From the NCBI GenBank assembly GCA_028284365.1, contig JANQRW010000029.1:1-54708 (forward strand): a stretch of DNA of 54,708 bases, read 5' to 3'. Shown piece after piece: positions 35,367 through 45,237 of the stretch. Position numbers and translations under genes: made by a program. This DNA comes from Marinicella sp. (GTDB lineage: Bacteria > Pseudomonadota > Gammaproteobacteria > Xanthomonadales > Marinicellaceae). Numbering within the stretch: the first letter of the stretch is position 1; every line of letters begins with the position of its first letter. Under the pieces are notes generated by a model. The model did not search any database. It saw only the letters and a list, made by a program, of their open reading frames with translations, and had not been told where the DNA came from.

Positions 35367-37614
35367 TTTCTAAGCCGCCTTTGCGGCGGTTAACTTGTAG
35401 AAACTTATGCTAATTTCCAGTGGGTTTTTCTAAGCCGCCTTTGCGGCGGTTAACGGGCATGTACCCTGCATCAGGCGCAATGATTATTTCTAAGCCGCCT
35501 TTGCGGCGGTTAACAAATCACAGCTTGAAGCAACAAATTATTTATTTTTCTAAGCCGCCTTTGCGGCGGTTAACCCTTGATTTCACAGATAAACATATCT
35601 TCTTGATTTCTAAGCCGCCTTTGCGGCGGTTAACAGTTACGGAAACGACTCACTCGATGACATTGTTTTCTAAGCCGCCTTTGCGGCGGTTAACGATCAA
35701 ATGTAGGAACCGCAATCAATATGAATTTTCTAAGCCGCCTTTGCGGCGGTTAACTGATAAACTTGTAACCGTCAACTATTTAACAATTTCTAAGCCGCCT
35801 TTGCGGCGGTTAACCTTTAACCAAAACCGCTTCAATCACACCACCTTTTCTAAGCCGCCTTTGCGGCGGTTAACATGTTGCTTGAAGGGTCTCAGTTTTT
35901 GTTGGTTTTCTAAGCCGCCTTTGCGGCGGTTAACACCAAGTTTTAAGTCTTATTGACCAGCTTTATTTTCTAAGCCGCCTTTGCGGCGGTTAACCTATTG
36001 ACATAATTAATGCCGCTGGTGGCGTTTTTCTAAGCCGCCTTTGCGGCGGTTAACTTCACCAACATGGACATTCAATATGAAAAACATTTCTAAGCCGCCT
36101 TTGCGGCGGTTAACCAGTAACTCTGGTAACTGGAACTCTGGTAACATTTCTAAGCCGCCTTTGCGGCGGTTAACTTACTGCTTTGGGGCGCATTCAACCT
36201 GAAGAATTTCTAAGCCGCCTTTGCGGCGGTTAACTTCGCATTTACGAATGGTATGGCTGCAAGAAATTTCTAAGCCGCCTTTGCGGCGGTTAACGTCTAT
36301 AAACGTTTCTTTATCTATCCCTGCAATTTCTAAGCCGCCTTTGCGGCGGTTAACTACAATTTTGATCACGCATGCGACATTTTGGTTTTCTAAGCCGCCT
36401 TTGCGGCGGTTAACCACCAGTTACTTTGTCAACTTCAACAACGTATTTTCTAAGCCGCCTTTGCGGCGGTTAACAACCCTGACCTGGAGACACCAGCCAT
36501 ATTTTTTTTCTAAGCCGCCTTTGCGGCGGTTAACTATGAGTGATGATAGGTATAGATTTAGGGCTTTTTCTAAGCCGCCTTTGCGGCGGTTAACTGGTGT
36601 TTTTCTCAAGACTTGCTGAGATAGCCTTTCTAAGCCGCCTTTGCGGCGGTTAACGTATACCATAAATAGTCCTTGTAAACTAATTATTTCTAAGCCGCCT
36701 TTGCGGCGGTTAACATGCACTGAAGGACTCACTGAATGTGACCCAATTTCTAAGCCGCCTTTGCGGCGGTTAACGGAACAGGTTAACCAAACTAACAAAG
36801 GGTGTTTTTCTAAGCCGCCTTTGCGGCGGTTAACCCATAAAACTGGAAGTGATAAGAAAATAGATTTTTCTAAGCCGCCTTTGCGGCGGTTAACATTATT
36901 CCGTCCCCCAGTATGGCAACATCTGATTTCTAAGCCGCCTTTGCGGCGGTTAACTATTGTCTGTTTTGTATACAGCATCATGATCTTTTCTAAGCCGCCT
37001 TTGCGGCGGTTAACGTCCAAAATATGTTTTGATTCTCTGGTCTTATTTTCTAAGCCGCCTTTGCGGCGGTTAACTTAGGTATAGTCAGTGCCACCGGTCG
37101 TCAAGGTTTCTAAGCCGCCTTTGCGGCGGTTAACACTACATCCCTAAAGGGAAACAGAAACTTAAATTTCTAAGCCGCCTTTGCGGCGGTTAACTTTCAT
37201 CTGAGCGAATTGAAGCTTCACCATTTTTTCTAAGCCGCCTTTGCGGCGGTTAACACTGAAAAATCAAATTCAGAACCGTCAATCCATTTCTAAGCCGCCT
37301 TTGCGGCGGTTAACCCATCGCTCAAGGCAAGATGACACAACAACAATTTCTAAGCCGCCTTTGCGGCGGTTAACGCCTACTTGACCCCAATGCTGTCAGT
37401 CCTGTTTTTCTAAGCCGCCTTTGCGGCGGTTAACTTTCAACGTCATTGCCATAAAGCCATATTTTTTTTCTAAGCCGCCTTTGCGGCGGTTAACAACTAC
37501 AGTAAAACCCATTTGTTAGACTATGATTTCTAAGCCGCCTTTGCGGCGGTTAACCAGTAACTCTGGTGACAGGAACTCTGGTGACATTTCTAAGCCGCCT
37601 TTGCGGCGGTTAAC
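35367..37614 (-). CRISPR. Type I-F2 CRISPR array, 38 repeats, 37 spacers
   Basis: Thirty-eight identical 28-base repeats occur at an exact 60-base period, so all 37 spacers are 32 bases. On the minus (crRNA) strand the repeat starts GTTAACCGCCGC and ends GGCGGCTTAGAAA. It can form a CCGCC/GGCGG hairpin for Cas6f, the I-F pattern. The leader is at the right end, next to cas6f, so spacer 37555-37586 is the newest. That spacer and the one at 36115-36146 differ at only 3 of 32 bases. The perfect repeats and uniform spacers suggest an active locus. The 60-base period makes long but meaningless reading frames across the array. Confidence 0.98.
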
Positions 37615-37754
37615 AGCAATTTTAAGCGAAAAAAACAAGCTGTGATAAGGTTTTGTGGTGAATTTGCTGTTTTTACCCAATAAATTAGCCTTGGTCATAA
37701 CTTGTTGATATATAACAAATTGTTAATTTACTCTGGAAAAAGGGTAATTAGCCT
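37615..37754 (-). promoter_or_regulatory. I-F2 array leader with IHF-like site
   Basis: This AT-rich stretch lies between the cas6f stop and the first repeat. On the minus strand, 37710-37698 reads TATCAACAAGTTA, a perfect match to the IHF consensus WATCAANNNNTTR, 84 bases from the first repeat. IHF bending of the leader is known to direct integration in I-E and I-F systems. Confidence 0.6.
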
Positions 37755-38417
37755 TTACCAGTTCGGTACCGTTGTTTTTGCACTCATGCCGTAAGTGTTA
37801 AAAAGACCTTCATGTGAGCGATCTGTAACACATTGTGCAATTTCCAGTGAAAATTTATTATTGCTACTCAAACTGTCCATGATGATGTATGGAAGTTTTT
37901 TCTGGTGTGGACTTTCATAGCTTGCCATAGCCTTTTCAAAGCTGATGTTGTTCTTTTCAGCATAGTTAGAGACTTGTTTACTCTTTGCTTCCTCAAAAGA
38001 AATGTTTTTCCTTTTGGCGTACCTTCGCGTCAGCCGTTCCATGTTTCTATCTTGCCGATAGCGGTTTACCGTCAAATGGCCTTTGATTTGTTTTGGAATG
38101 ATGCTGACACTTTTGATGTGTACATAATCATTCAGTTGTGACAGCTTCTGTTGTAAGTCCAGATGTTCCAGTTCTGTTTTTTGTTTGGTAAAAACACGTA
38201 ACTTTGATCCCAAAATAGAAAATTTTCTACCATTTTTTTCGAATTGTTGGTATTCAGGGAAACTAACTCCAATGCCTGAAACCTTTGCATCATCGCCATA
38301 AGTCTTTTTGGCCTGTTCGACCAAAGCGAGGTGAACCTGCATGAAGACTTTTGACCACAGTTTAAACAAAGATCCTTTAAATGAATTTATGAGTGTAATT
38401 TCTTGATAATATTCCAT
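37755..38417 (-). CDS. cas6f: Cas6f (Csy4) crRNA-processing endoribonuclease
   Basis: Cas6f cuts the repeat hairpin and stays bound to the crRNA 3' end. I start at ATG 38417 (MEYYQEITLI) after a strong AAGGAGG, giving 220 residues; the longer frame to 38507 is not supported. The catalytic histidine equivalent to Csy4 His29 is His29 here (FMQVHLALVEQ). GIGVSFP and the C-terminal YGMS..TVP block match Csy4, and the arginine-rich RNA-binding helix is RQDRNMERLTRRYAKRK. The protein is about 30 residues longer than Pseudomonas Csy4 partly because residues 133-144 and 152-163 are near-copies of each other. Confidence 0.95.
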   Translation of the reverse strand: MEYYQEITLINSFKGSLFKLWSKVFMQVHLALVEQAKKTYGDDAKVSGIGVSFPEYQQFEKNGRKFSILGSKLRVFTKQKTELEHLDLQQKLSQLNDYVHIKSVSIIPKQIKGHLTVNRYRQDRNMERLTRRYAKRKNISFEEAKSKQVSNYAEKNNISFEKAMASYESPHQKKLPYIIMDSLSSNNKFSLEIAQCVTDRSHEGLFNTYGMSAKTTVPNW

Positions 38418-38430
38418 GATACATACCTCC

Positions 38431-39438
38431 TTATCGAACACTGATTTCAGACACATAAGCCAAACCCTTTTTTCCCAGATAAAAAGAGGATACACCTGCA
38501 TAATCAATCATATTTTTGAGTTCTTTTGCTTTGGCGAAGTCAATGTTTAAGTTGATCACAAGTTGACCGTTGGCCTTAGTAAGAGTATGTTTGATTTTTC
38601 CTTCGCCTTTGACATACTCTTCACGTACATAGGGGTTTCCAAAGATACACTTTTTAGCCCCTGTTGTGTATTTGTCCATAAAGTCTTTAGGAGTGAACCC
38701 ATTGTTTGAGATGCCACTGATACCACCTCTTTTTGATTTAGCTGTGCTCATATCATAGTGAGACTCAAGCCGCTTCATTTGCAAATAAAGTGCTGAGCAA
38801 TACATTGGCAACATCAATTGCTGACCTTTTTTATTTAGTGGTTTATATCTTTCAAAGGATGTTGCTAGCCTGTCAGAAGCTTTTTTGATTAAGCCATTAT
38901 AGTCAACAGGTTTGATTTTCTTGATGGTTTCGAGTCTATTCAGTATAGATATAGGGTCTAGCGGTTTTCTTTTGACTACTTTGGTGTTATTTACAATGAA
39001 ATTACAAAGTTCATTCAGGTCTAAAGACAAAATGTCCCAAAATTCCTGTGAGTAATCAGATTGAAATATTGGATCATTTACTTTGATCATGCCTGTAAAA
39101 GAGTTTTGATCTGTGCTGCCTTTCATATTACGGATGTATGTAATTTCATGATTGAGAGTCTTAGGTTTGTTTTCAAATGAAATGACATGTTCCAAGTCAG
39201 TAAAATAGTAATTATTACTTGCTCTGGCTTGATAAAGTTTGCGCTGATCACCGATCAAACGACTCAATACACCCATTACCGTATTTTTAGAGATATTCCT
39301 TTGCTGGTAACTTTCTTTCTTTCTTAATTCTGTCATGGAAGCGACAAAGTTTCTTCCTTTCTTGGGTAGTTTTTGATCATTACTGCCATCCAAAAAGGAA
39401 TTCTGCCAAGAAGCTTCATAGCTTATGATAATCCTCAT
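38431..39438 (-). CDS. cas5fv: Cas5fv, PAM-side Cascade subunit of type I-F2
   Basis: The 335-residue protein lies between cas7fv and cas6f, the place of Cas5fv in the I-F variant of Shewanella putrefaciens CN-32. The C-terminal part (DYAGVSSFYLGKKGLAYVSE) looks like a RAMP strand-and-loop end. In the known I-Fv complex Cas5fv caps the 5' end of the crRNA and takes over PAM recognition from the missing Cas8f large subunit; the same is expected here since no cas8f is present. A good ribosome binding site (AGGAGA) precedes the ATG. It ends 13 bases upstream of the cas6f start. Confidence 0.85.
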   Translation of the reverse strand: MRIIISYEASWQNSFLDGSNDQKLPKKGRNFVASMTELRKKESYQQRNISKNTVMGVLSRLIGDQRKLYQARASNNYYFTDLEHVISFENKPKTLNHEITYIRNMKGSTDQNSFTGMIKVNDPIFQSDYSQEFWDILSLDLNELCNFIVNNTKVVKRKPLDPISILNRLETIKKIKPVDYNGLIKKASDRLATSFERYKPLNKKGQQLMLPMYCSALYLQMKRLESHYDMSTAKSKRGGISGISNNGFTPKDFMDKYTTGAKKCIFGNPYVREEYVKGEGKIKHTLTKANGQLVINLNIDFAKAKELKNMIDYAGVSSFYLGKKGLAYVSEISVR

Positions 39439-39446
39439 ATGATCTC

Positions 39447-40391
39447 CTATTCTGCTTCAAAATATACGGCATATTTTGTTTGAGGTTGTGGTGAGACTTC
39501 TTCTGGGCTGCGTTTGATGCGCATCATTTTGTTGCTGTCATTATAATCAACTTCAATGCCATCTATGTACATATATCCTTTTGCTTGGCGAATAGATAAT
39601 TCTTGAATCATCTCTAATGCTGTTTCTATTAAAATTGAGATGGCTTCTTGATTTAGTAAAACACCAATTTCACCCTCTTTATAAATTGTTCCCTTGCGAA
39701 CGAAATTCTCATGAAAAGTTGCTTTGGGGGAGCGTTCTGGTTTTAGAGATTGAATAAAATCTTGCACATCTTGAGCAACTTGCTCGCCTTGGTTGTCTTT
39801 AACTACCATTGCGCAACGGTCGAATTTGTTATCCAGAGAAATAAACTGTAATTGCTCGATACTGATAGAGCCATAGGAAATGTATTCAGTATCACCAAAT
39901 GTTGTTTTTGAAAAAAATGAAGAACTATCTCGCTCACCAGCTTGTCCAAATTGTTCAAAATTACCATTGCCCAATTGATCCACAAAGTCTTCAATCAATA
40001 AAGGACTGGTTCGTTTGCATTGACTAGCAGGAACAACGTAGCCACGAATAAGCCCAGTGATTGAGGCCAGCACTTTTGCTAAACTTTTTTCAGCGGCAAA
40101 GTGCAGATCATAGGCTTGTTCTTTGAACAGGTGGTGACGAATACAGTTTTGGCTGATATAAAGAGGTGTTTCTTTGAAATTTATATCAGTTGCTTCTTTT
40201 TTATATTTGTAGCCTGTTTCATCTTTTATCTTTCCTGTTAAATTGGTATAGCCGCGTAGTTTTGGGAGTGTGTGGTTGTCAACTGTCTTCCCCTCGCTAC
40301 TTAATGTGGTTGGACCATTCCAGTTAACGACACCGTGACCATAAGCTTTGATTTTAAAATCGACGCTTTTAATGCCTTCTATTTTTTGCAT
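39447..40391 (-). CDS. cas7fv: Cas7fv, backbone subunit of type I-F2 Cascade
   Basis: The 314-residue product begins [20 protein letters not shown], a start I associate with Cas7fv proteins, and is in the cas7fv position after cas3. In the I-Fv complex several Cas7fv copies wrap the crRNA spacer. The central part has [15 protein letters not shown] and a RAMP-like [15 protein letters not shown] near the end. AGGAGA six bases before the ATG is a good ribosome binding site. It lies 23 bases after cas3 and 8 bases before cas5fv. Confidence 0.88.
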   Translation of the reverse strand: MQKIEGIKSVDFKIKAYGHGVVNWNGPTTLSSEGKTVDNHTLPKLRGYTNLTGKIKDETGYKYKKEATDINFKETPLYISQNCIRHHLFKEQAYDLHFAAEKSLAKVLASITGLIRGYVVPASQCKRTSPLLIEDFVDQLGNGNFEQFGQAGERDSSSFFSKTTFGDTEYISYGSISIEQLQFISLDNKFDRCAMVVKDNQGEQVAQDVQDFIQSLKPERSPKATFHENFVRKGTIYKEGEIGVLLNQEAISILIETALEMIQELSIRQAKGYMYIDGIEVDYNDSNKMMRIKRSPEEVSPQPQTKYAVYFEAE

Positions 40392-40414
40392 TTCTATTCT
40401 CCTGAATTAAAAGT

Positions 40415-43400
40415 TCAGTCTTGGACTGAGGGTTTGATTAATTTGTTAATGCTCATTGCACCTACAGGTTGTTTCTTACTGAGGATGTAATAAATTGCAT
40501 ATCTATGCCGTTCTCTTTCACCTCCAATGGGTTCTAAGTCTTTGGGTGTATAACTTAGATATATGGGATATTCAGGTGAGCGAGCTTCCAAGAGTAGTAA
40601 AAAATCCTTGTAAGGTTTTTTGGCTTCTTCTTTGATGTTGTGGTGTTTGGCTTGCATAAAGGCAAGTAAGTCTTTTGAACTGTCACCATATCCTCTGATT
40701 TTTTCAGTTGATTCGGTGAGTCCGACTATTTCTACTGCATGGTTCGTATCTTCACTATAGGTATATTCATTAATAAACTTAGGGTTTAGATTTTCATCCA
40801 CTTTACAAACAGCCATTTGTACGAATCGGTTATCTCCCCTGAGAGAGTTTTTTGATATCTTTACAACACCATCTTTTCTCTTTGATTTAGGTGATATTGA
40901 TATTGGATCAATTACTTTGTTGTTGATTATTTCTACACTTTTTCGCAAGGCCAACTTAAGGTCTTCTTCGATCATTTGCTGACAACTTTCGTCATTGTAA
41001 AAATCATGATAGACCTGATATAAATCATTCAATTTGATGGTGCCATTATCATCTGCATTTAGATTGCTTTGTAGATAATCTAACCAAGCCACAGTGCCTC
41101 TCCAGGAAAACAAGTGTTTTAAAAATTTTGCAGTTGAGCTGTTTTGTTTTCCAGTGGTGCAACTTTTTGGCATGACTGTGGTGTATATGTTGATGGTATC
41201 ATTCACGCCAAACCGGTCTAAACGTCCTAAACGTTGTAACCAGTTTTCAGCGTTTGTGAGCTCTGTAAACATGCGATCAGAACTGATGTTGAGGGAGGCT
41301 TGCACAATTGGGCCGCTTCTGAGTACATCATATTTACTATTTCCACCTTGCTTAAAGCATTCAAATACTTCATCAAACCATTTTGTCTTATCTGACTTTG
41401 TATATTTCGAGTGAAGCAGTATGTTATTTTCTTGATTTTGATGTATCAAAAAGCCCAACTGTGCGCCTTGGGCAGTGTTGGTGATTACAAAAGTTTTTAC
41501 GCCATCATTGTGATGTTGGGTGATTAAAGGGTTTGTTACTTCTTTTTCATCATAGGTTTGAAACTCAATACGGTATTGGGATTGGTTAAAGCTAGCTATC
41601 CTTATGATGTAGTTTCTATCAATCTTTAGAAATTCAGTCACAAAGTAATTATGTGGAGTAGCGGACACCAAGAGTGTATTTGCATGATGTTTAAGCAACT
41701 TTTTGGCTTCCAACAATTCAGCGAACAGCAAGTTGAAAGCTGGCATTGGAATTAATTCATGAAATTCATCAAAAACCACATGGGATTGCATGAAATCAAA
41801 CATTGCGGTGACTTTGCTGTGAGATATGATATTGTTGATGATTTGGTCTATCGTGGTAATCACAATATCACCATTAAAGTACTCATCTTCTGGCGTATCT
41901 GATGCACCTTCTAAGCTGACACCATCAGTTAATGTTTTTTTGAATTCACTTGTAAATATTTCAATTTTACTGTTTGGTAAATATTCAGTTTGAGTCAGAT
42001 CATGTGCAAGTCCTAAACAGACTTGCACTCGTGGGCATACCCACATGATTTTTTTTGCTTTGGTTTTGGCTGCCCATTCAAGGGTTATTTTGGTTTTTCC
42101 GCAACCAGCTGGGCCCTGAAGCACTCCTATGTTAGCAACGTCATCACATTTGGCATATTCTTTTAACTTGGTAATCTCTGATGCTGCATTTGTTTGGGAC
42201 TGATTGCGTTCACTGTTTGGATGTCTGTTTTCAAAGCCTTGTATGCAGCGTTCTATTTCAGCAATCAAAGAGTTATTTTCAGGCATAACTTCATCAAGAG
42301 CAGACTCCAAAGTCCCTTCCGAAAGGTATGCTGTTAAATCATCAGCAGGCATGGCTGATACAATGCGGTCAGCACTGATGACGGCAGTACGGATGATGTT
42401 ATTAAGAGCATTTACTCTCACATCATTTTTATATTCATCGAGTTCATCTGAAATATCACTGTAGATTTTATATTCCGGCAAATCTTGTTTGTTAAGGTTA
42501 AAACGGGTTGTCCATTTAGGGAAGAGATCTTTAAGGTCACCAGCTTTATCAAACATAGTTGCAATGGCCTCAACATCTTTCAATACAATGTTCAAGTTCT
42601 CAAAAAGTTGATCAACTGTGTCGTTATCCAATGATTTTTTAAGTAGTTTATAGATTCCTTCTGGTTTATTGAAAAAGTTTTGGTTCTCTTTCCGGAAAGG
42701 GCGTGTGTGATGCCAATATATGCCATGGAAAATTTGTTCGAGTTGACTCGAGTTCAATGTTTCTTCATTCTGAAGTAAAACTGCTGATAAAAGCCACGAA
42801 ACTTCATGGTGGCGCGGATGTTTATCAAATGAAAACTTGGTATGACCTCTGACTGAGTTGTCTATATGAAAACCATCATCAGGTAAGGATGCTTCATCTT
42901 TTAACTTGTTAGATAATTTGCCAAGTTTTTTTAGTAACCATTGTTGAAATTGTGAATCAATCTTGCCAATATCATGCAAAATGCCCGAAATAAAAGCGGC
43001 ATGAGCTAATCGAGGATTTTTAATGTCTATTCTCTTTATCAATGAAAAGGCGAGAAACCCAACGGCAAATAAGTGTTCACTGAGAGTTTGTCCTTTAGTA
43101 TTTGCATAAATATGTTTTGTTTCTAATGGTGTTTTATCCATAATAATTTCTTTTGATGTGTGGTTCACAGGCACATATCCCATTTCATTAAATTCATATC
43201 GTTTCCCAACTATCCATAGTAACTCTGAGCGAGAGCGGGATCGAATCCAGTGGCAGCTGACGGCGGTGCTTTTGCTGGCGGTTTTCTTAAGTAATTTGTG
43301 GACGGCCTGTAGGCCTTCTTGGGTGATGACAGTTTGCCAGGTGTTGTCGCCAATACGATTGGCAAAAGCATCGAGTACCCTTCGGGTTTTCTTTAGTGCT

Positions 43401-43435
43401 TTTTTCTCGCATTGGCTGACGAAGGTGACCATCAT
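40415..43435 (-). CDS. cas3: Cas2-Cas3 fusion helicase-nuclease (type I-F)
   Basis: In type I-F, Cas2 is fused to Cas3, giving one protein for adaptation and target destruction. The 1006-residue product has an N-terminal Cas2-like domain (about 1-95; VTFVSQCEKKALKKTRRVLD). Next is an HD nuclease (SEHLFAVGFLAF, then GILHDIGKIDSQFQQW with His-Asp). An SF2 helicase follows, with Walker A GPAGCGKTK, motif II FDEFHEL, motif III VSATPH and motif VI QRLGRLDRFG. All key residues are present. It overlaps cas1 by four bases at its start. Confidence 0.96.
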   Translation of the reverse strand: MMVTFVSQCEKKALKKTRRVLDAFANRIGDNTWQTVITQEGLQAVHKLLKKTASKSTAVSCHWIRSRSRSELLWIVGKRYEFNEMGYVPVNHTSKEIIMDKTPLETKHIYANTKGQTLSEHLFAVGFLAFSLIKRIDIKNPRLAHAAFISGILHDIGKIDSQFQQWLLKKLGKLSNKLKDEASLPDDGFHIDNSVRGHTKFSFDKHPRHHEVSWLLSAVLLQNEETLNSSQLEQIFHGIYWHHTRPFRKENQNFFNKPEGIYKLLKKSLDNDTVDQLFENLNIVLKDVEAIATMFDKAGDLKDLFPKWTTRFNLNKQDLPEYKIYSDISDELDEYKNDVRVNALNNIIRTAVISADRIVSAMPADDLTAYLSEGTLESALDEVMPENNSLIAEIERCIQGFENRHPNSERNQSQTNAASEITKLKEYAKCDDVANIGVLQGPAGCGKTKITLEWAAKTKAKKIMWVCPRVQVCLGLAHDLTQTEYLPNSKIEIFTSEFKKTLTDGVSLEGASDTPEDEYFNGDIVITTIDQIINNIISHSKVTAMFDFMQSHVVFDEFHELIPMPAFNLLFAELLEAKKLLKHHANTLLVSATPHNYFVTEFLKIDRNYIIRIASFNQSQYRIEFQTYDEKEVTNPLITQHHNDGVKTFVITNTAQGAQLGFLIHQNQENNILLHSKYTKSDKTKWFDEVFECFKQGGNSKYDVLRSGPIVQASLNISSDRMFTELTNAENWLQRLGRLDRFGVNDTINIYTTVMPKSCTTGKQNSSTAKFLKHLFSWRGTVAWLDYLQSNLNADDNGTIKLNDLYQVYHDFYNDESCQQMIEEDLKLALRKSVEIINNKVIDPISISPKSKRKDGVVKISKNSLRGDNRFVQMAVCKVDENLNPKFINEYTYSEDTNHAVEIVGLTESTEKIRGYGDSSKDLLAFMQAKHHNIKEEAKKPYKDFLLLLEARSPEYPIYLSYTPKDLEPIGGERERHRYAIYYILSKKQPVGAMSINKLIKPSVQD

Positions 43436-44388
43436 AGGAATTCACCTTTGGCTATTTGTTTGTTAAGGGCTGCTGCTTTAACTTGATCGAACATGAAGTC
43501 GAGGGCTTTGTGGTCGGTAAAGGCTTGCAGGCATTGTTGTCGAAATTGTTGTTCTGTTGCGTTTTCCTTGGCACAGATAAAGGCCCACGGTAGGATGATG
43601 GCATCTTTGATGAGGTCGGCAACATCGAAGACCAGTGCTCCCCTTCGGGTTTTGCCGTGCATGACAGCAAAACCGTGAGGGATGCCAAGTACCCAAAGGG
43701 TGGTGGCACCAAGGCCGTAGGCAAGGTAGTTACCGTGGTTGAGGAAGGCGTTGGCTTGGTCAGCGTCATCTCTCCTTCTTTTGAATCCTTCTCTGCAAAC
43801 GGCATTGGCTACGAATTTGTAGAGTTTTTTGGTCAGGTCTGCTTCTATCTGGAGCAGTTTAGGGACTTTGGGAGCGTTCTGGATGGCTAGTTTGGCGTGC
43901 TCAATTTGTGTTTGGAATAGATTGAGTTTAATGCTTTCTGCTTGTAAATCTTTATCTTTGTGCCAAACTTTCTCTATGTAAGCCAGGCGTTGTAGTTGGA
44001 AAAACTTGGCAGTGTTGAGGCGGCTATTTTCCGAAAACCAGAATTGCATCCAGTTCTGAATATATTCTGTGGGCCGATATTCACTTTGTGGTGTAAGCCA
44101 CTCAATTTCACTGGCCATAAATAAAGGTGTTCCACCACCGCCACAAAAGCCAACCAATACACCGGCTGTTGCTAACATACGCATAGCAGCTTGCGTAATT
44201 GAAGTGCCGGTACCAAGCATGATAACTGTGGTGTTGGCGATGGGTATATTCCAGTATTGGTTTTCTTTTTTAGCTTCGGTCAAGTATAAAACACGGCCAT
44301 CTTTTTGCATCACACGACAATGTTCCAGATAAAAGAGGTTGGCCCTTTTGGAGTGTAGTATGTGTTTTAAGTTAGTCAGTTGTTCCAT
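43432..44388 (-). CDS. cas1: CRISPR-associated endonuclease Cas1 (type I-F)
   Basis: I place the start at 44388 (MEQLTNLKHILHSKRANLFYL), giving 318 residues, close to Pseudomonas I-F Cas1 at about 324; the open frame extends upstream to 44535 but that part is not family-like. Hallmarks are ILHSKRANLFYLEHCRV, NIPIANTTVIMLGTGTS, VLVGFCGGGGTPLF, the catalytic-region FVANAVCREGFKRRRDDADQ, and NHGNYLAYGLGATTLW, GIPHGFAVMHGKTRRGALVFD. It is the first gene of cas1-cas3-cas7fv-cas5fv-cas6f. Confidence 0.95.
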   Translation of the reverse strand: MEQLTNLKHILHSKRANLFYLEHCRVMQKDGRVLYLTEAKKENQYWNIPIANTTVIMLGTGTSITQAAMRMLATAGVLVGFCGGGGTPLFMASEIEWLTPQSEYRPTEYIQNWMQFWFSENSRLNTAKFFQLQRLAYIEKVWHKDKDLQAESIKLNLFQTQIEHAKLAIQNAPKVPKLLQIEADLTKKLYKFVANAVCREGFKRRRDDADQANAFLNHGNYLAYGLGATTLWVLGIPHGFAVMHGKTRRGALVFDVADLIKDAIILPWAFICAKENATEQQFRQQCLQAFTDHKALDFMFDQVKAAALNKQIAKGEFL

Positions 44389-44760
44389 CTGCAAAACATA
44401 GTTTAAGTTATTTGTGCGATTTATTGTATTTTTTAAGTGCACAATAGCATTGTGATTTCGCATTATTTGAGAACGATACTTTTTTTGGAAGAAATTTATT
44501 ATTTTATTTTTGACTTCTTTAGAGCTTGTTGGCAACCATTCACAGCCATATGTTGATTATTGTTGAGCTGTAAAATTTCAGTTTGCGAGGGCGACAATTT
44601 AATAAGAGTAGTTAAGGTCTGTGTAACACTTTGATAGGCGCAGTATGCCTTTGCTTTTTTATAGAATGATGGGTTTTAGAATTATTCAGGAAGTTGAAAA
44701 AGCTTGCTCAAATTCTGTTTTTTTGAAACAATAGAGACAGTTTAAAAATTTTATGTCATC
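44389..44760. other. Intergenic between cas1 (I-F2) and rppH
   Basis: This 372-base AT-rich region marks the right edge of the CRISPR island. It should contain the promoter of the leftward cas operon and the rightward rppH promoter, but I see no well-spaced pair for either with confidence. The left 147 bases are an open frame in phase with cas1 without conserved residues. No other gene is seen. Confidence 0.4.
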
Positions 44761-45237
44761 ATGATCGACCGAGATGGTTTTAGGCCCAATGTGGGTATCA
44801 TCTTGCTCGACAATGAAGGTCAAGTGTTTTGGGCCAAGCGAACCAGAGGCAATGGTTGGCAGTTTCCACAAGGCGGAATAAATAAAAATGAAACCGCGGA
44901 AGAGGCCATGTTCAGGGAATTATATGAAGAAGTGGGGTTAAAACCTCACCATGTGGATGTGTTGGGTTCAACACCCGGTTGGCTGAAATATCAGCTGCCG
45001 AAAAAATTCCACAAACGAGACTCAGATCCATCATTTGTTGGGCAGAAGCAGGTGTATTACCTGTTGAAATTGTTAGAAGACGAATCCAAAGTGGATTTCA
45101 ACAAAACCCAAAAACCCGAATTTGAAGATTATCGTTGGGTTAATTTTTGGTATCCGGCTGAAAATGTCATTCATTTCAAGAAAAATGTTTATAAGCGTGC
45201 CTTGAAGCACTTAGAGTTTCTGACCAAACAAACATGA
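44761..45237 (+). CDS. rppH: RNA pyrophosphohydrolase
   Basis: RppH removes pyrophosphate from the 5' end of transcripts, starting RNase E decay. The 158-residue product begins IDRDGFRPNVGIILLDN, has the GNGWQFPQGGI segment, and the full Nudix box GGINKNETAEEAMFRELYEEVGL in the GX5EX7REUXEEXGU pattern. PGWLKYQLPKKF is also family-specific. It overlaps the next gene by four bases. It is the first core gene right of the CRISPR island. Confidence 0.97.
   Translation: MIDRDGFRPNVGIILLDNEGQVFWAKRTRGNGWQFPQGGINKNETAEEAMFRELYEEVGLKPHHVDVLGSTPGWLKYQLPKKFHKRDSDPSFVGQKQVYYLLKLLEDESKVDFNKTQKPEFEDYRWVNFWYPAENVIHFKKNVYKRALKHLEFLTKQT

Noticed and set aside
35420-37698. Long reading frames across the I-F2 array on both strands, with peptide SKPPLRRLT or VNRRKGGLE repeated every 20 residues
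   Set aside because: Repeat plus spacer is exactly 60 bases, a multiple of three, so the repeat is read in one frame throughout. These are CRISPR artefacts, not proteins.
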